Shown: positions 1 to 6,300 of the stretch, piece by piece | Numbering within the stretch: position 1 is the first letter of the stretch | Layout: every line of letters begins with the position of its first letter | Assembly (NCBI GenBank): GCA_021731215.1 | Contig: JAKFXU010000328.1 | Span: 1-6,303, forward strand | From: Rhodoferax sp. | GTDB lineage: Bacteria > Pseudomonadota > Gammaproteobacteria > Burkholderiales > Burkholderiaceae_C | Length of the DNA stretch: 6,303 bases | Reading direction: 5' to 3' | The notes under the pieces: model-generated | Database searches by the model: none | Told to the model about the DNA's origin: nothing | The model's input: only the letters and a program-made list of their open reading frames with translations | Program-made: the position numbers and the translations under genes

Positions 1-66
1 AGTCGGCCCCTTCCAGTCGATCGGGTGGCGGGTGGGGGCGTCAAGGTTACCTTCGCGTGCTGCCAT
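1..66 (-). CDS. N-terminal fragment of a probable GlpC/heterodisulfide-reductase-like Fe-S protein (runs off the window)
   Basis: Only the first 22 codons lie in the window. The reading frame starts at the ATG at 66-64 and is open to the window edge. A good ribosome binding site, GGAGAG, lies 6 nt upstream (78-73). The peptide contains REGNLDAPTRHPIDW. From memory, this resembles the conserved N-terminus of cytosolic (Fe-S)-binding proteins annotated as GlpC-like or 'heterodisulfide reductase-related iron-sulfur binding cluster' in Burkholderiales. Those proteins are commonly encoded just after a rubrerythrin and before a DUF3501 gene, and the rubrerythrin here is in the matching position and orientation. 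No cysteine cluster is visible because the gene is cut off. Family members carry 4Fe-4S ferredoxin motifs and CCG domains and probably move electrons, possibly to or from the rubrerythrin. The existence of a start is well supported; the family call is moderate and rests on a short peptide plus context. Confidence 0.6.
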   Translation of the reverse strand, partial: MAAREGNLDAPTRHPIDWKGPT

Positions 67-95
67 CGAGTTCTCTCCGATTTTGATTTATTCGA

Positions 96-132
96 TTTTC
101 AAAGATGCCTCTGTGCAAAGCTTCTTTGAAAA
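96..132. repeat. 10-bp perfect inverted repeat between the rubrerythrin and Fe-S protein genes
   Basis: TTTTCAAAGA at 96-105 is exactly complementary to TCTTTGAAAA at 123-132, with a 17-nt loop. It lies in the 106-bp spacer of the minus-strand pair. Its right arm overlaps the short T-tract of the neighbouring hairpin (133-156). It could be an mRNA hairpin affecting expression of the downstream gene, or an operator. A shorter alternative stem, CAAAG-CTT-CTTTG at 116-128, competes with it. The role is unknown. Confidence 0.45.
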
Positions 133-156
133 CCCGCCACGCCGGCTGGCGTAGCG
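129..156 (-). terminator. Terminator- or attenuator-like hairpin after the rubrerythrin gene
   Basis: Read on the minus strand, 16 nt after the rubrerythrin stop, the RNA folds as CGC-U-ACGCC, loop AGCC, GGCGU-G-GCG. This is a 9-bp stem (156-148 with 143-135) in which the U and G make a wobble pair. On the plus strand the same position is an A/C mismatch, so the structure favours minus-strand RNA. It is followed by GG and then only four T residues, so termination is probably partial. That would fit attenuation between the abundant rubrerythrin message and the downstream Fe-S protein gene at 66. Confidence 0.5.
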
Positions 157-172
157 AGTCCTGGCGATGCAA

Positions 173-595
<423 letters not shown>

Positions 596-721
596 GAAAC
601 TCTCCTTGTGGTTAATGAAAAACGGTTCGCCTTGAACAAAAATATGCCAAAGACCTGTGCAGCTTAGCTAGGATAATGAACGACGTCTAATTGCTTACCT
701 TAATACCATTCATTGTTTTTG

Positions 722-739
722 ACTATTAAAAATAATAGT
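722..739. promoter_or_regulatory. Perfect 18-bp palindrome, candidate operator
   Basis: ACTATTA (722-728), a centre of AAAA, then TAATAGT (733-739) form an exact 7+7 inverted repeat. Its centre (730.5) is 15 bp from the centre of the FNR-type box (745.5), and the two share base 739. This is the size and symmetry of a site for a dimeric helix-turn-helix regulator, but it matches no consensus I can name. No regulator gene is in the window. AT-richness raises the chance of accidental symmetry. Confidence 0.4.
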
Positions 740-752
740 TGATAAAAATCAA
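739..752. promoter_or_regulatory. FNR/Anr-type binding site (TTGAT-N4-ATCAA)
   Basis: TTGAT (739-743), AAAA, ATCAA (748-752) matches the FNR/Anr/CRP-superfamily oxygen-sensor consensus at all ten specified bases. FNR-type proteins hold an oxygen-labile 4Fe-4S cluster and bind this site under low oxygen. The site centre is 150 bp from the rubrerythrin start codon and 78 bp from the monooxygenase start codon. If it acts at -41.5 on the minus strand, transcription would begin near 704, and AACAAT at 717-712 would be the -10. On the plus strand the equivalent start would be near 787 with a poorer -10. It may activate one gene, repress the other, or do both. Confidence 0.65.
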
Positions 753-823
753 TCTTATTGCCAGGACAGCCATCCTTGATAGCTCAAATTCGGCAATTAC
801 CATAGTGCAAATTCGCTAATCAG

Positions 824-2569
824 ATGAAAATTTCGTTACAGAAAGCGCCCATCACCATGCTCACCATCCCCGCGCCCCACGCCACGCCGACTCCGATCAA
901 TAGCCTTGAATTGACACAGGGCACAGGCTACCGGCTGCCCGAGCACCCTTTTGTGGCGCCGCCCGAGTTGCACACCGGCCAGATGCAGCGCCACCCGGTG
1001 GTGGTGGTGGGCGGCGGCATCACCGGCCTGACGCTGGCCTGCGCACTGGCCAAATTCGGGGTGGCGACGGTGGTGCTGGAGGACGACAACACCGTCGGCC
1101 CGAAGGGCACGTCTTCGCGCGGCATTTGCTACATCCAGAAATCGCTGGAAATATTCGACCGCCTCGGTATTTATGAGCGCATTGCCGCCAAGGGCGTGCA
1201 GTGGAGCGTGGGCCGCACGTTCTCGGGCCATGAGGAAATCTACTCCTTTGACCTGCGCCAGCAGAGCAACTTCGGCCGCTCAATCCAGCCGCCCTACATG
1301 AACATCCAGCAGTTCTATGTCGAGGCTTACCTGGTGGAACGCATCGCCGAATTGGGCCACGTCGACCTGCGCTGGCAGTCCCGCGTCGTCGACTTCGCGC
1401 AGGACGACGCGCTCGCTACGCTCAGCGTGCAGACACCGGCTGGCAACTACACCCTGCAGGCCGACCACGTGATTGACGCCACCGGCGCGCACTCACCCTT
1501 TCACCGGTGGTGCGGTGCCACCATGCGCTCGCGCAGCGGCGATGATCGCTGGTGCATTGCCGACGTTCGCTTCAAGAGCGATCCACCCTCTGAACGCCAT
1601 GTCTGGATTGAAGCGCCGTTCAATGACAATCGCGCCGCGCGGCTGCACCTGATGGCCGACGAAGTGTGGCGCATTGAATACCAGATGGCGCCCGATAGCG
1701 ATCCCGACCACGTCAGCCTTGAGACCCAGGTGCACCAACGTCTGAAGCGGCAATTTGGCGCCGACGTGGAATACGAAATTGTGTGGGTCGGCTCTTATGC
1801 TTATCGCAGCCAGTGCCTGGATCACTTGCGCGTCGGCCGCGTTTTCTTCCTGGGTGACGCGGCGAAAATCGTCAGCCCCTTTGGCGCCCATGGCGGCAAT
1901 GCCGGCATTGCCGACGCCGACAACCTGGCCTGGAAGCTGGCCGCCGTGCTCAAGGGTCAGGCCCCAGCCGCGCTGTTAGAGAGCTATCACGAGGAGCGCC
2001 ACGAAGCCGCCGAACAGATCGTGCGCGTCACCCAGCGCACGGCGCGCTTTGTGCGGCCAACGGACGGCGCCGAGCGCCTGTTTCGCAACACCATCATTGG
2101 CCTGGCCCGGCAATACCCGTTCGCCCGCCAGATGGTCAATACCGGACGCATGGCCGTGGCCAACAGCTACACCCACTCCAGCGTGTGCGAGAGCACGGGC
2201 GGGCGTTCGGTCCAGAATGTGGCGTTGCGCTGGGCCGATGGCAGTGTCGGCACCGTCAACCAACTGCTGCAATGGGCCGACGGCGATTTGTTGCTACTGG
2301 TGTTCGGTGCGCTGTCAGCGACCGCCAGCGAGCGCCTGCGCCAGCTGGCCAGCCACGCGCCGGTGCGCTGTGTGCAGGTGCTGGAGGCCGAGGGCCGGGC
2401 GCAGGCGCTCGAACACGTGCGCGACCCGCAAGCTCAGCTGCAAGGCGCCTGTCACGTTTTTGGCCATGCCTGGGCCATTGTGCGGCCCGACGGCTATCTG
2501 GCGGCCACCGGCGAAGCGGTCGACGTCAGCCTGGTGCATGCCACTGAACATGCGCTGGGCATGCCGTGA
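824..2569 (+). CDS. FAD-dependent aromatic-hydroxylase-like monooxygenase (MhpA/PheA/TfdB type)
   Basis: This 581-aa soluble flavoprotein belongs to the class A flavin monooxygenase fold (FAD_binding_3). Such enzymes use NAD(P)H and O2 to hydroxylate usually phenolic rings. Residues 59-86 form the N-terminal Rossmann unit with GGGITG (63-68) and acidic E86. SRGICY (98-103) follows. A degenerate DG motif lies at about 214-228 (VIDATGAHSPFHR), with T replacing the usual Asp. The GD motif is at 339-378 (FFLGDAAK with D345, then NAGIADADNLAWKL). Residues about 465-581 match the thioredoxin-like C-terminal domain typical of phenol hydroxylases, ending with WAIVRPDGYLA. No signal peptide is seen. 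About 50 residues before the Rossmann unit seem longer than usual. The ATG at 824 has no clear ribosome binding site, and an in-frame ATG at 857 would remove 11 residues. The next gene, a DUF2783-like protein, starts 10 bp after the stop. The substrate cannot be deduced. Family confidence is high. Confidence 0.9.
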   Translation: MKISLQKAPITMLTIPAPHATPTPINSLELTQGTGYRLPEHPFVAPPELHTGQMQRHPVVVVGGGITGLTLACALAKFGVATVVLEDDNTVGPKGTSSRGICYIQKSLEIFDRLGIYERIAAKGVQWSVGRTFSGHEEIYSFDLRQQSNFGRSIQPPYMNIQQFYVEAYLVERIAELGHVDLRWQSRVVDFAQDDALATLSVQTPAGNYTLQADHVIDATGAHSPFHRWCGATMRSRSGDDRWCIADVRFKSDPPSERHVWIEAPFNDNRAARLHLMADEVWRIEYQMAPDSDPDHVSLETQVHQRLKRQFGADVEYEIVWVGSYAYRSQCLDHLRVGRVFFLGDAAKIVSPFGAHGGNAGIADADNLAWKLAAVLKGQAPAALLESYHEERHEAAEQIVRVTQRTARFVRPTDGAERLFRNTIIGLARQYPFARQMVNTGRMAVANSYTHSSVCESTGGRSVQNVALRWADGSVGTVNQLLQWADGDLLLLVFGALSATASERLRQLASHAPVRCVQVLEAEGRAQALEHVRDPQAQLQGACHVFGHAWAIVRPDGYLAATGEAVDVSLVHATEHALGMP

Positions 2570-2579
2570 ACTCCCCTCC

Positions 2580-2786
2580 ATGAACATGACCTGCCCTATG
2601 AAAACCACACTCCATTTTCAGGACGCTGACGCTTTCTACGAACAATTGCTCGATGCCCATGCCGGCCTTGAGCGCGAGCAATCAGAGCTGCTCAACGCCC
2701 GGCTCATTCTGATACTGGCCAACCAGATCGGCGACTCGAGAGTGCTGCAGGAATGTCTGCAAGCCGCCAGCGCGCCACTGCCCTGA
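2580..2786 (+). CDS. Small DUF2783-like protein, partner of the flavin monooxygenase
   Basis: This 68-aa frame runs from ATG 2580 to TGA 2784-2786. Alternative in-frame ATGs are at 2586 and 2598; starting at 2598 gives 62 aa and the most family-like N-terminus. None has a convincing ribosome binding site, so translation may be coupled to the monooxygenase, whose stop is only 10 bp upstream. The protein has the pattern [13 protein letters not shown], then [20 protein letters not shown]. From memory, this is the signature of the DUF2783 family, short proteins usually encoded next to FAD-dependent oxidoreductases in beta- and alpha-proteobacteria. It appears wholly alpha-helical, probably two or three amphipathic helices, with no transmembrane segment, signal peptide or metal-binding cluster (C5 and C59 are isolated). 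The function is unknown; an accessory or stabilising subunit of the monooxygenase is an inference from linkage. The same frame is open upstream to 2049, but that part lies antiparallel in frame terms to the real monooxygenase reading and is a shadow. Confidence 0.8.
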   Translation: MNMTCPMKTTLHFQDADAFYEQLLDAHAGLEREQSELLNARLILILANQIGDSRVLQECLQAASAPLP

Positions 2787-2814
2787 GCGCCAGAGTCGAT
2801 GCCGACTCTGGCGT
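2787..2814 (+). terminator. Strong hairpin directly after the monooxygenase/DUF2783 operon
   Basis: CGCCAGAGTCG (2788-2798), loop ATGC, CGACTCTGGCG (2803-2813) is a perfect 11-bp stem, extendable by a G-U pair (2787/2814). It starts 1 nt after the DUF2783-like stop codon. The following bases (TCGAATAAAATC) contain no U-tract, so it is not a textbook intrinsic terminator. It may instead mark or protect a 3' end, or work with Rho. Its position argues that the operon ends here and that valS is transcribed separately. Confidence 0.6.
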
Positions 2815-2891
2815 CGAATAAAATCAGCCCCTCCCGGCCTGGCTTCAAGCGCGGCAGCGCCACTTTCAGGTGTGCCGCTTTCGCCTGCCAT

Positions 2892-2918
2892 GTTTCAATC
2901 CACGCCCATGCGGGCGAC
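2892..2918. repeat. Orphan sequence resembling a shortened type I-C CRISPR repeat
   Basis: The 27-bp stretch begins GTTTCAATCCACG and ends GGGCGAC, with an internal palindrome CGCCC-ATGC-GGGCG (2903-2916). From memory, type I-C repeats are about 32 bp and have the same two ends (GTTTCAATCCACGC at one side, GCGAC at the other) around a longer GC palindrome. Here the palindrome is about 5 bp shorter. By I-C convention the crRNA direction would be the minus strand, ending in GGATTGAAAC. No second full copy lies within one repeat-spacer unit on either side. GTTTCAAGCC at 2971 shares only the first bases and is 79 bp away. No cas gene is in the window. It may be a relic or solo repeat, or a chance match. 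Confidence 0.4.
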
Positions 2919-2951
2919 AGTTGGAAGAGCTTACCCCTCTCCCAACTCAAC

Positions 2952-2971
2952 TTTCCCCCTGAAGGGGGAGG
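2952..2971 (+). other. C-tract/G-tract hairpin in the valS leader
   Basis: CCCCC (2955-2959), loop TGAA, GGGGG (2964-2968) form a compact stem, extendable by T2954-A2969 and two G-U pairs. It sits 24 nt before the valS start, next to CCCCTCTCCC at about 2933-2942. Such C-rich/G-rich intergenic stretches are frequent in Burkholderiales spacers, so it may be a copy of a dispersed REP-like element. An effect on valS translation is possible but not shown. No T-tract follows. Confidence 0.4.
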
Positions 2972-2980
2972 TTTCAAGCC

Positions 2981-2985
2981 GAAGG
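2981..2985 (+). promoter_or_regulatory. Ribosome binding site deciding the valS start
   Basis: GAAGG lies 9 nt before the ATG at 2995. The same frame is open upstream to an ATG at 2872, but those 41 codons would translate the CRISPR-like repeat and the C/G hairpin, and they do not resemble ValRS. The protein from 2995 (MNDALQQPG, then [19 protein letters not shown]) has a normal family N-terminus. Confidence 0.65.
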
Positions 2986-2994
2986 TTACCACTG

Positions 2995-5900
2995 ATGAAC
3001 GACGCACTGCAACAACCCGGCCTCAACAGCCTGTCCAAATCTTTTGAGCCGGCCGCCATCGAGGCCCATTGGGGACCGGAATGGGAGCGCCGGGGCTACG
3101 CCCAAGCCGGCTGCCGCGGCACCGGCCGGCCTGAGGGTGGCGTCGAATCGTTCGCCATCCAGTTGCCGCCGCCCAATGTCACCGGCACGCTGCACATGGG
3201 GCACGCGTTCAACCAGACCATCATGGACGCGCTGACCCGCTACCACCGCATGCGCGGCGCCAACACGGTCTGGATTCCGGGCACCGACCATGCCGGCATC
3301 GCCACCCAAATCGTGGTGGAACGCCAGTTGCAGGAGCAGAAAATCAGCCGCCATGACCTGGGACGAAAGAACTTCGTGAGCAAGGTGTGGGAGTGGAAAG
3401 AGAAATCCGGCAACACCATCACCACGCAGATGCGCCGCCTGGGCGACAGCGTGGACTGGAGCCGCGAGTACTTCACCATGGACGACAAATTGTCCAAAAC
3501 GGTGACCGAAACCTTTGTCCAGCTCTACGAGCAGGGCCTGATCTACCGCGGCAAGCGCCTGGTCAACTGGGACCCGGTGCTGCAAAGCGCGGTCAGCGAT
3601 CTGGAAGTGGAAAGCGAAGAGGAAGACGGCTTTTTGTGGCACATCTGCTACCCGTTCGCCGATGGACCGCAAATGGTGGGCGGCGCATTGGTGGCGGGTC
3701 TGGTGGTCGCCACCACCCGTCCGGAAACCATGCTGGGCGACGTGGCGGTGATGGTGCATCCGCAAGACGAGCGCTACCAGCACCTGATCGGCAAGCAGGT
3801 CACGCTGCCCCTGTGCCATCGCTCCATCCCCATCATCGCCGACGACTATGTGGACCAGGCCTTCGGCACCGGCGTGGTGAAAGTCACGCCAGCCCACGAC
3901 CAGAACGACTATGCCGTGGGCCAGCGCCACAAGCTGCCGCTGATTTGCGTGCTGACGCTGGACGCCAAAATCAATGAACTCGCGCCACCGGCCTATCAAG
4001 GCCTGGACCGTTTCGTGGCGCGCAAGCAGATTGTCAAAGACCTCGACGCCCTGGGCCTGCTGATTGAAGTCAAGAAACACAAACTGATGGTGCCGCGCTG
4101 CGCCCGCACCAACCAAGTCATTGAGCCGATGCTGACCGATCAGTGGTTTGTGGCGATGACTCAGGTCAGTGCCAAAGACCCGACTGGCAAATCCATTGCG
4201 CAAAAAGCCATCGACGCGGTGAACTCAGGCGCGGTCCGGTTTGTGCCGGAAAACTGGGTCAACACCTACGACCAGTGGATGAACAACATCCAGGACTGGT
4301 GCATCAGCCGCCAGCTCTGGTGGGGCCACCAGATACCGGCGTGGTACGACGAAGACGGCAAGGTTTACGTGGCCCGCGATGAAGCCGAGGCACAAGCGCA
4401 GGCGCCCGGCAAAACACTGCGTCGTGACGAAGACGTGCTCGACACCTGGTATTCCTCGGCATTGGTCCCCTTCAGCACCATGGGTTGGCCCGACAGCAGC
4501 ACACCCACCAAGACCGCAGCTCAGGACGGTGCCCGTGCCGAACCGGGCGATGTCGCTAGCGCAGCGCATCTGAGCCCGGTCGGCGCGGGCTCCGGCCTGA
4601 GCGCAAGCAACGCTCAAACCGACGGCAACAGCAAGCTCAGCGACATCGACCTCTACCTACCCAGCAGCGTGCTAGTGACAGGCTACGACATCATCTTTTT
4701 CTGGGTCGCCCGGATGATCATGATGACGACGCACTTCACCGGACGGGTGCCCTTCAAGCATGTCTACATCCACGGTCTGGTGCGCGACGCCCAGGGCCAC
4801 AAGATGAGCAAATCCGAAGGCAACGTGCTCGATCCGGTGGACCTGATTGACGGCATCGCCCTGCCCGAGTTGCTGCTCAAGCGCTGCGAAGGCCTGCGCA
4901 AGCCCGAGACGGCACCGCAGGTGCGCAAGAACACGGAGAAAGAGTTTCCGGCCGGCATTCCTGCCTTTGGCGCCGACGCGCTGCGCTTCACCTTCGCCTC
5001 ACTGGCCTCGCTGGGGCGCAGCATCAATTTCGATACCAAACGCTGCGAAGGCTACCGCAATTTCTGCAACAAGCTGTGGAACGCCAGCCGCTTCGTGCTG
5101 ATGAACTGCGAGGGCCAGGATTGCGGCCTGAACGAGCACACTCAAGAACAGTGTGCCGTCGGCGGCGCCGCTCATGGCTACCTGAATTTCAGTCCGGCTG
5201 ACCGCTGGATCGTCTCGCTGCTGCAGCGCGTCGAAGCCGAGGTGGCGAAAGGCTTTGAAGAATACCGTCTCGACAACGTGGCCAGCACGATTTACGACTT
5301 CGTCTGGAACGAGTTTTGCGACTGGTATCTGGAAATCGCGAAGGTCCAGATTCAAACCGGTGATGAGGCCCAAAAGCGTGCCACGCGCCGCACCCTGATC
5401 CGCACCCTGGAAACCATTTTGCGGCTGGCGCACCCGGTCATTCCGTTTGTCACCGAGGAGCTGTGGCAAAAAGTGGCGCCAGTGGCCGGTCGCGCCGGCG
5501 CATCGGTGTCGATTGCCGCCTACCCGGTCAGCCAACCCGAGCGCATTGATGCAGCGTCTGTCGCCCATGTGGCCAAGCTCAAGCAGTTGGTGGATGCTTG
5601 CCGCAATTTGCGCGGCGAGATGAGCGTGTCACCCGCCACCCGACTGCCCTTGTTTGTGCTGGCCGGCTCGGCTGATGAGGCCGCCTTCCTCAAGCAAACG
5701 GCGCCGGTACTGCAGGCCCTGGCCAAGCTCAGCGAGGTGCGCGTTTTTGACGACGAGGCCGCCTGGGCTGCGGCCGCTCAAGCCGCCCCCGTGGCCGTGG
5801 TCGGTGAGGCCCGCATCTGTCTCTACATGGAGGTTGACGTAGCCGCCGAGAAACTGCGTCTGTGCAAGGAATTGGCTCGTCTGGAAGGCGAAATCACCAA

Positions 5901-6036
5901 AGCCGAAGGCAAATTGGGCAACCAGGCCTTCGTCGCCAGAGCGCCGGCGGCGGTGATCGAGCAAGAGCGCAAGCGCATGGCTGATTTCGTCGCCACCGTG
6001 GCCAAGGTGAAGGATCAGTTGGCGCGCCTGGGGTAA
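2995..6036 (+). CDS. valS: Valyl-tRNA synthetase
   Basis: This 1013-aa cytoplasmic class I synthetase charges tRNA-Val with valine and hydrolyses mischarged Thr-tRNA. In order it shows: the N-terminal [10 protein letters not shown]; the HIGH motif as HMGH at 67-70 ([13 protein letters not shown]); the CP1 editing domain with [17 protein letters not shown] from 240 and [26 protein letters not shown]; the KMSKS motif at 603-607 ([14 protein letters not shown]); [15 protein letters not shown]; a helical anticodon-binding domain; and a charged C-terminal coiled-coil arm (about 946-1013) that contacts tRNA. The E. coli enzyme is about 951 aa. Part of the excess is a segment rich in Ala, Gly, Ser and Thr at about 500-550, between FSTMGWP and [20 protein letters not shown], where E. 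coli has roughly 10 residues. All catalytic motifs are intact, so the gene should be functional. It stands alone on its strand and converges on a tusA-like gene 7 bp beyond its stop. Confidence 0.98.
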   Translation: MNDALQQPGLNSLSKSFEPAAIEAHWGPEWERRGYAQAGCRGTGRPEGGVESFAIQLPPPNVTGTLHMGHAFNQTIMDALTRYHRMRGANTVWIPGTDHAGIATQIVVERQLQEQKISRHDLGRKNFVSKVWEWKEKSGNTITTQMRRLGDSVDWSREYFTMDDKLSKTVTETFVQLYEQGLIYRGKRLVNWDPVLQSAVSDLEVESEEEDGFLWHICYPFADGPQMVGGALVAGLVVATTRPETMLGDVAVMVHPQDERYQHLIGKQVTLPLCHRSIPIIADDYVDQAFGTGVVKVTPAHDQNDYAVGQRHKLPLICVLTLDAKINELAPPAYQGLDRFVARKQIVKDLDALGLLIEVKKHKLMVPRCARTNQVIEPMLTDQWFVAMTQVSAKDPTGKSIAQKAIDAVNSGAVRFVPENWVNTYDQWMNNIQDWCISRQLWWGHQIPAWYDEDGKVYVARDEAEAQAQAPGKTLRRDEDVLDTWYSSALVPFSTMGWPDSSTPTKTAAQDGARAEPGDVASAAHLSPVGAGSGLSASNAQTDGNSKLSDIDLYLPSSVLVTGYDIIFFWVARMIMMTTHFTGRVPFKHVYIHGLVRDAQGHKMSKSEGNVLDPVDLIDGIALPELLLKRCEGLRKPETAPQVRKNTEKEFPAGIPAFGADALRFTFASLASLGRSINFDTKRCEGYRNFCNKLWNASRFVLMNCEGQDCGLNEHTQEQCAVGGAAHGYLNFSPADRWIVSLLQRVEAEVAKGFEEYRLDNVASTIYDFVWNEFCDWYLEIAKVQIQTGDEAQKRATRRTLIRTLETILRLAHPVIPFVTEELWQKVAPVAGRAGASVSIAAYPVSQPERIDAASVAHVAKLKQLVDACRNLRGEMSVSPATRLPLFVLAGSADEAAFLKQTAPVLQALAKLSEVRVFDDEAAWAAAAQAAPVAVVGEARICLYMEVDVAAEKLRLCKELARLEGEITKAEGKLGNQAFVARAPAAVIEQERKRMADFVATVAKVKDQLARLG

Positions 6037-6043
6037 AGCGTGT

Positions 6044-6271
6044 TCAGCGGCGGCGCAGCACGTGAATAAAGTCATCGCCCACGGCCTGCTGCTCCAGCAA
6101 CTCGTTACCGGTTTGCTTGGCAAAAGCCTGGAAGTCGCGCATGGAACCGGCGTCGGTGGCGGCCACCCGCAGGGTCTGCCCGCTCTGCATGTCGGCCAGC
6201 GCCTTTTTGGCTTTCAGGATGGGCAGCGGGCAGTTCAGGCCACGGGCATCAAGCTCTTTGTCGATTTGCAT
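6044..6271 (-). CDS. tusA: TusA-family sulfur carrier protein
   Basis: This 75-aa cytoplasmic protein has the TusA/SirA fold. TusA accepts persulfide sulfur from a cysteine desulfurase and passes it to relays for tRNA 2-thiouridine, molybdenum cofactor and related pathways. The signature is LDARGLNCPLPILKAKKAL, in which C14 of the CPxP motif is the sulfur-carrying cysteine. DAGSMRDFQAFAKQTGNELL and a C-terminal basic tail (VLRRR) follow, as in the family. The start is the ATG at 6271-6269; the TTG one codon earlier is in frame but is not needed, because AAGGA lies 6 nt before the ATG. Length is close to E. coli TusA (81 aa). The family has several paralogues (TusA, YeeD, YedF-like), so the symbol is a best guess. 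It converges with valS with no room for a separate terminator between them. Confidence 0.88.
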   Translation of the reverse strand: MQIDKELDARGLNCPLPILKAKKALADMQSGQTLRVAATDAGSMRDFQAFAKQTGNELLEQQAVGDDFIHVLRRR

Positions 6272-6277
6272 CAAATT

Positions 6278-6282
6278 TCCTT
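6278..6282 (-). promoter_or_regulatory. Ribosome binding site for the tusA-like gene
   Basis: On the minus strand AAGGA (6282-6278) precedes the ATG at 6271 by 6 nt, which favours that ATG over the adjacent in-frame TTG at 6274. Confidence 0.7.
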
Positions 6283-6294
6283 GGGATTGGGGCG

Positions 6295-6300
6295 ATTTTA
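6295..6300 (-). promoter_or_regulatory. Candidate -10 element for the tusA-like gene
   Basis: TAAAAT (6300-6295, minus strand) differs from TATAAT at one base and would place the transcript start near 6288, leaving a short leader before the ATG at 6271. The -35 region lies beyond the window edge, so the promoter cannot be confirmed. Confidence 0.4.

Larger units (their letters stand above)
596..823. promoter_or_regulatory. AT-rich divergent intergenic region (rubrerythrin / flavin monooxygenase)
   Basis: These 228 bp carry no credible gene and separate two divergently transcribed genes. The part from about 660 to 800 is markedly AT-rich compared with the flanking coding DNA. It contains an 18-bp palindrome (722-739) and a perfect FNR/Anr-type site (739-752). 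Candidate core elements are weak. On the minus strand, AACAAT (717-712) sits where a -10 would be expected for an FNR-activated rubrerythrin promoter. On the plus strand, TTGACT (719-724) could be a -35, with an A-rich -10 near 742-748. Neither start site is established. Confidence 0.6.

Noticed and set aside
776..787. TTGA-TAGC-TCAA dyad as a second FNR-type site
   Set aside because: The half-sites are 4 bp apart instead of the 6 bp needed between TTGA and TCAA, so the spacing is wrong for FNR/CRP-type binding.
2049..2579. Upstream part of the open frame that ends in the DUF2783-like gene
   Set aside because: It overlaps the conserved C-terminal part of the monooxygenase in another frame and is Arg-, Pro- and Ala-rich with no recognisable pattern. 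Only the part from 2580 is credible.
2842..2980. CRISPR array formed by GCTTCAAGC (2842), GTTTCAATCC (2892) and GTTTCAAGCC (2971)
   Set aside because: The shared stretch is under 10 bases, the spacings are unequal (about 50 and 79 bp), and only the middle copy has the palindrome and GGGCGAC end.
2872..2994. 41-codon N-terminal extension of valS
   Set aside because: It would translate the CRISPR-like repeat and the C/G hairpin, does not resemble ValRS, and a ribosome binding site supports the start at 2995.
2787..2994. T-box or other amino-acid-sensing leader upstream of valS
   Set aside because: No T-box sequence, specifier stem or antiterminator/terminator pair is visible, and T-boxes are essentially absent from beta-proteobacteria.
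2986..4203. Long open frame (405 codons) on the minus strand opposite valS
   Set aside because: It is antisense to conserved ValRS domains, its product is His-, Ala- and Val-rich without family motifs, and GC-rich codon use produces such shadows. The valS reading explains the DNA fully.
5629..6123. 164-codon minus-strand open frame over the valS 3' end and tusA
   Set aside because: It is antisense to the conserved ValRS C-terminal arm and out of frame with the clear TusA protein.
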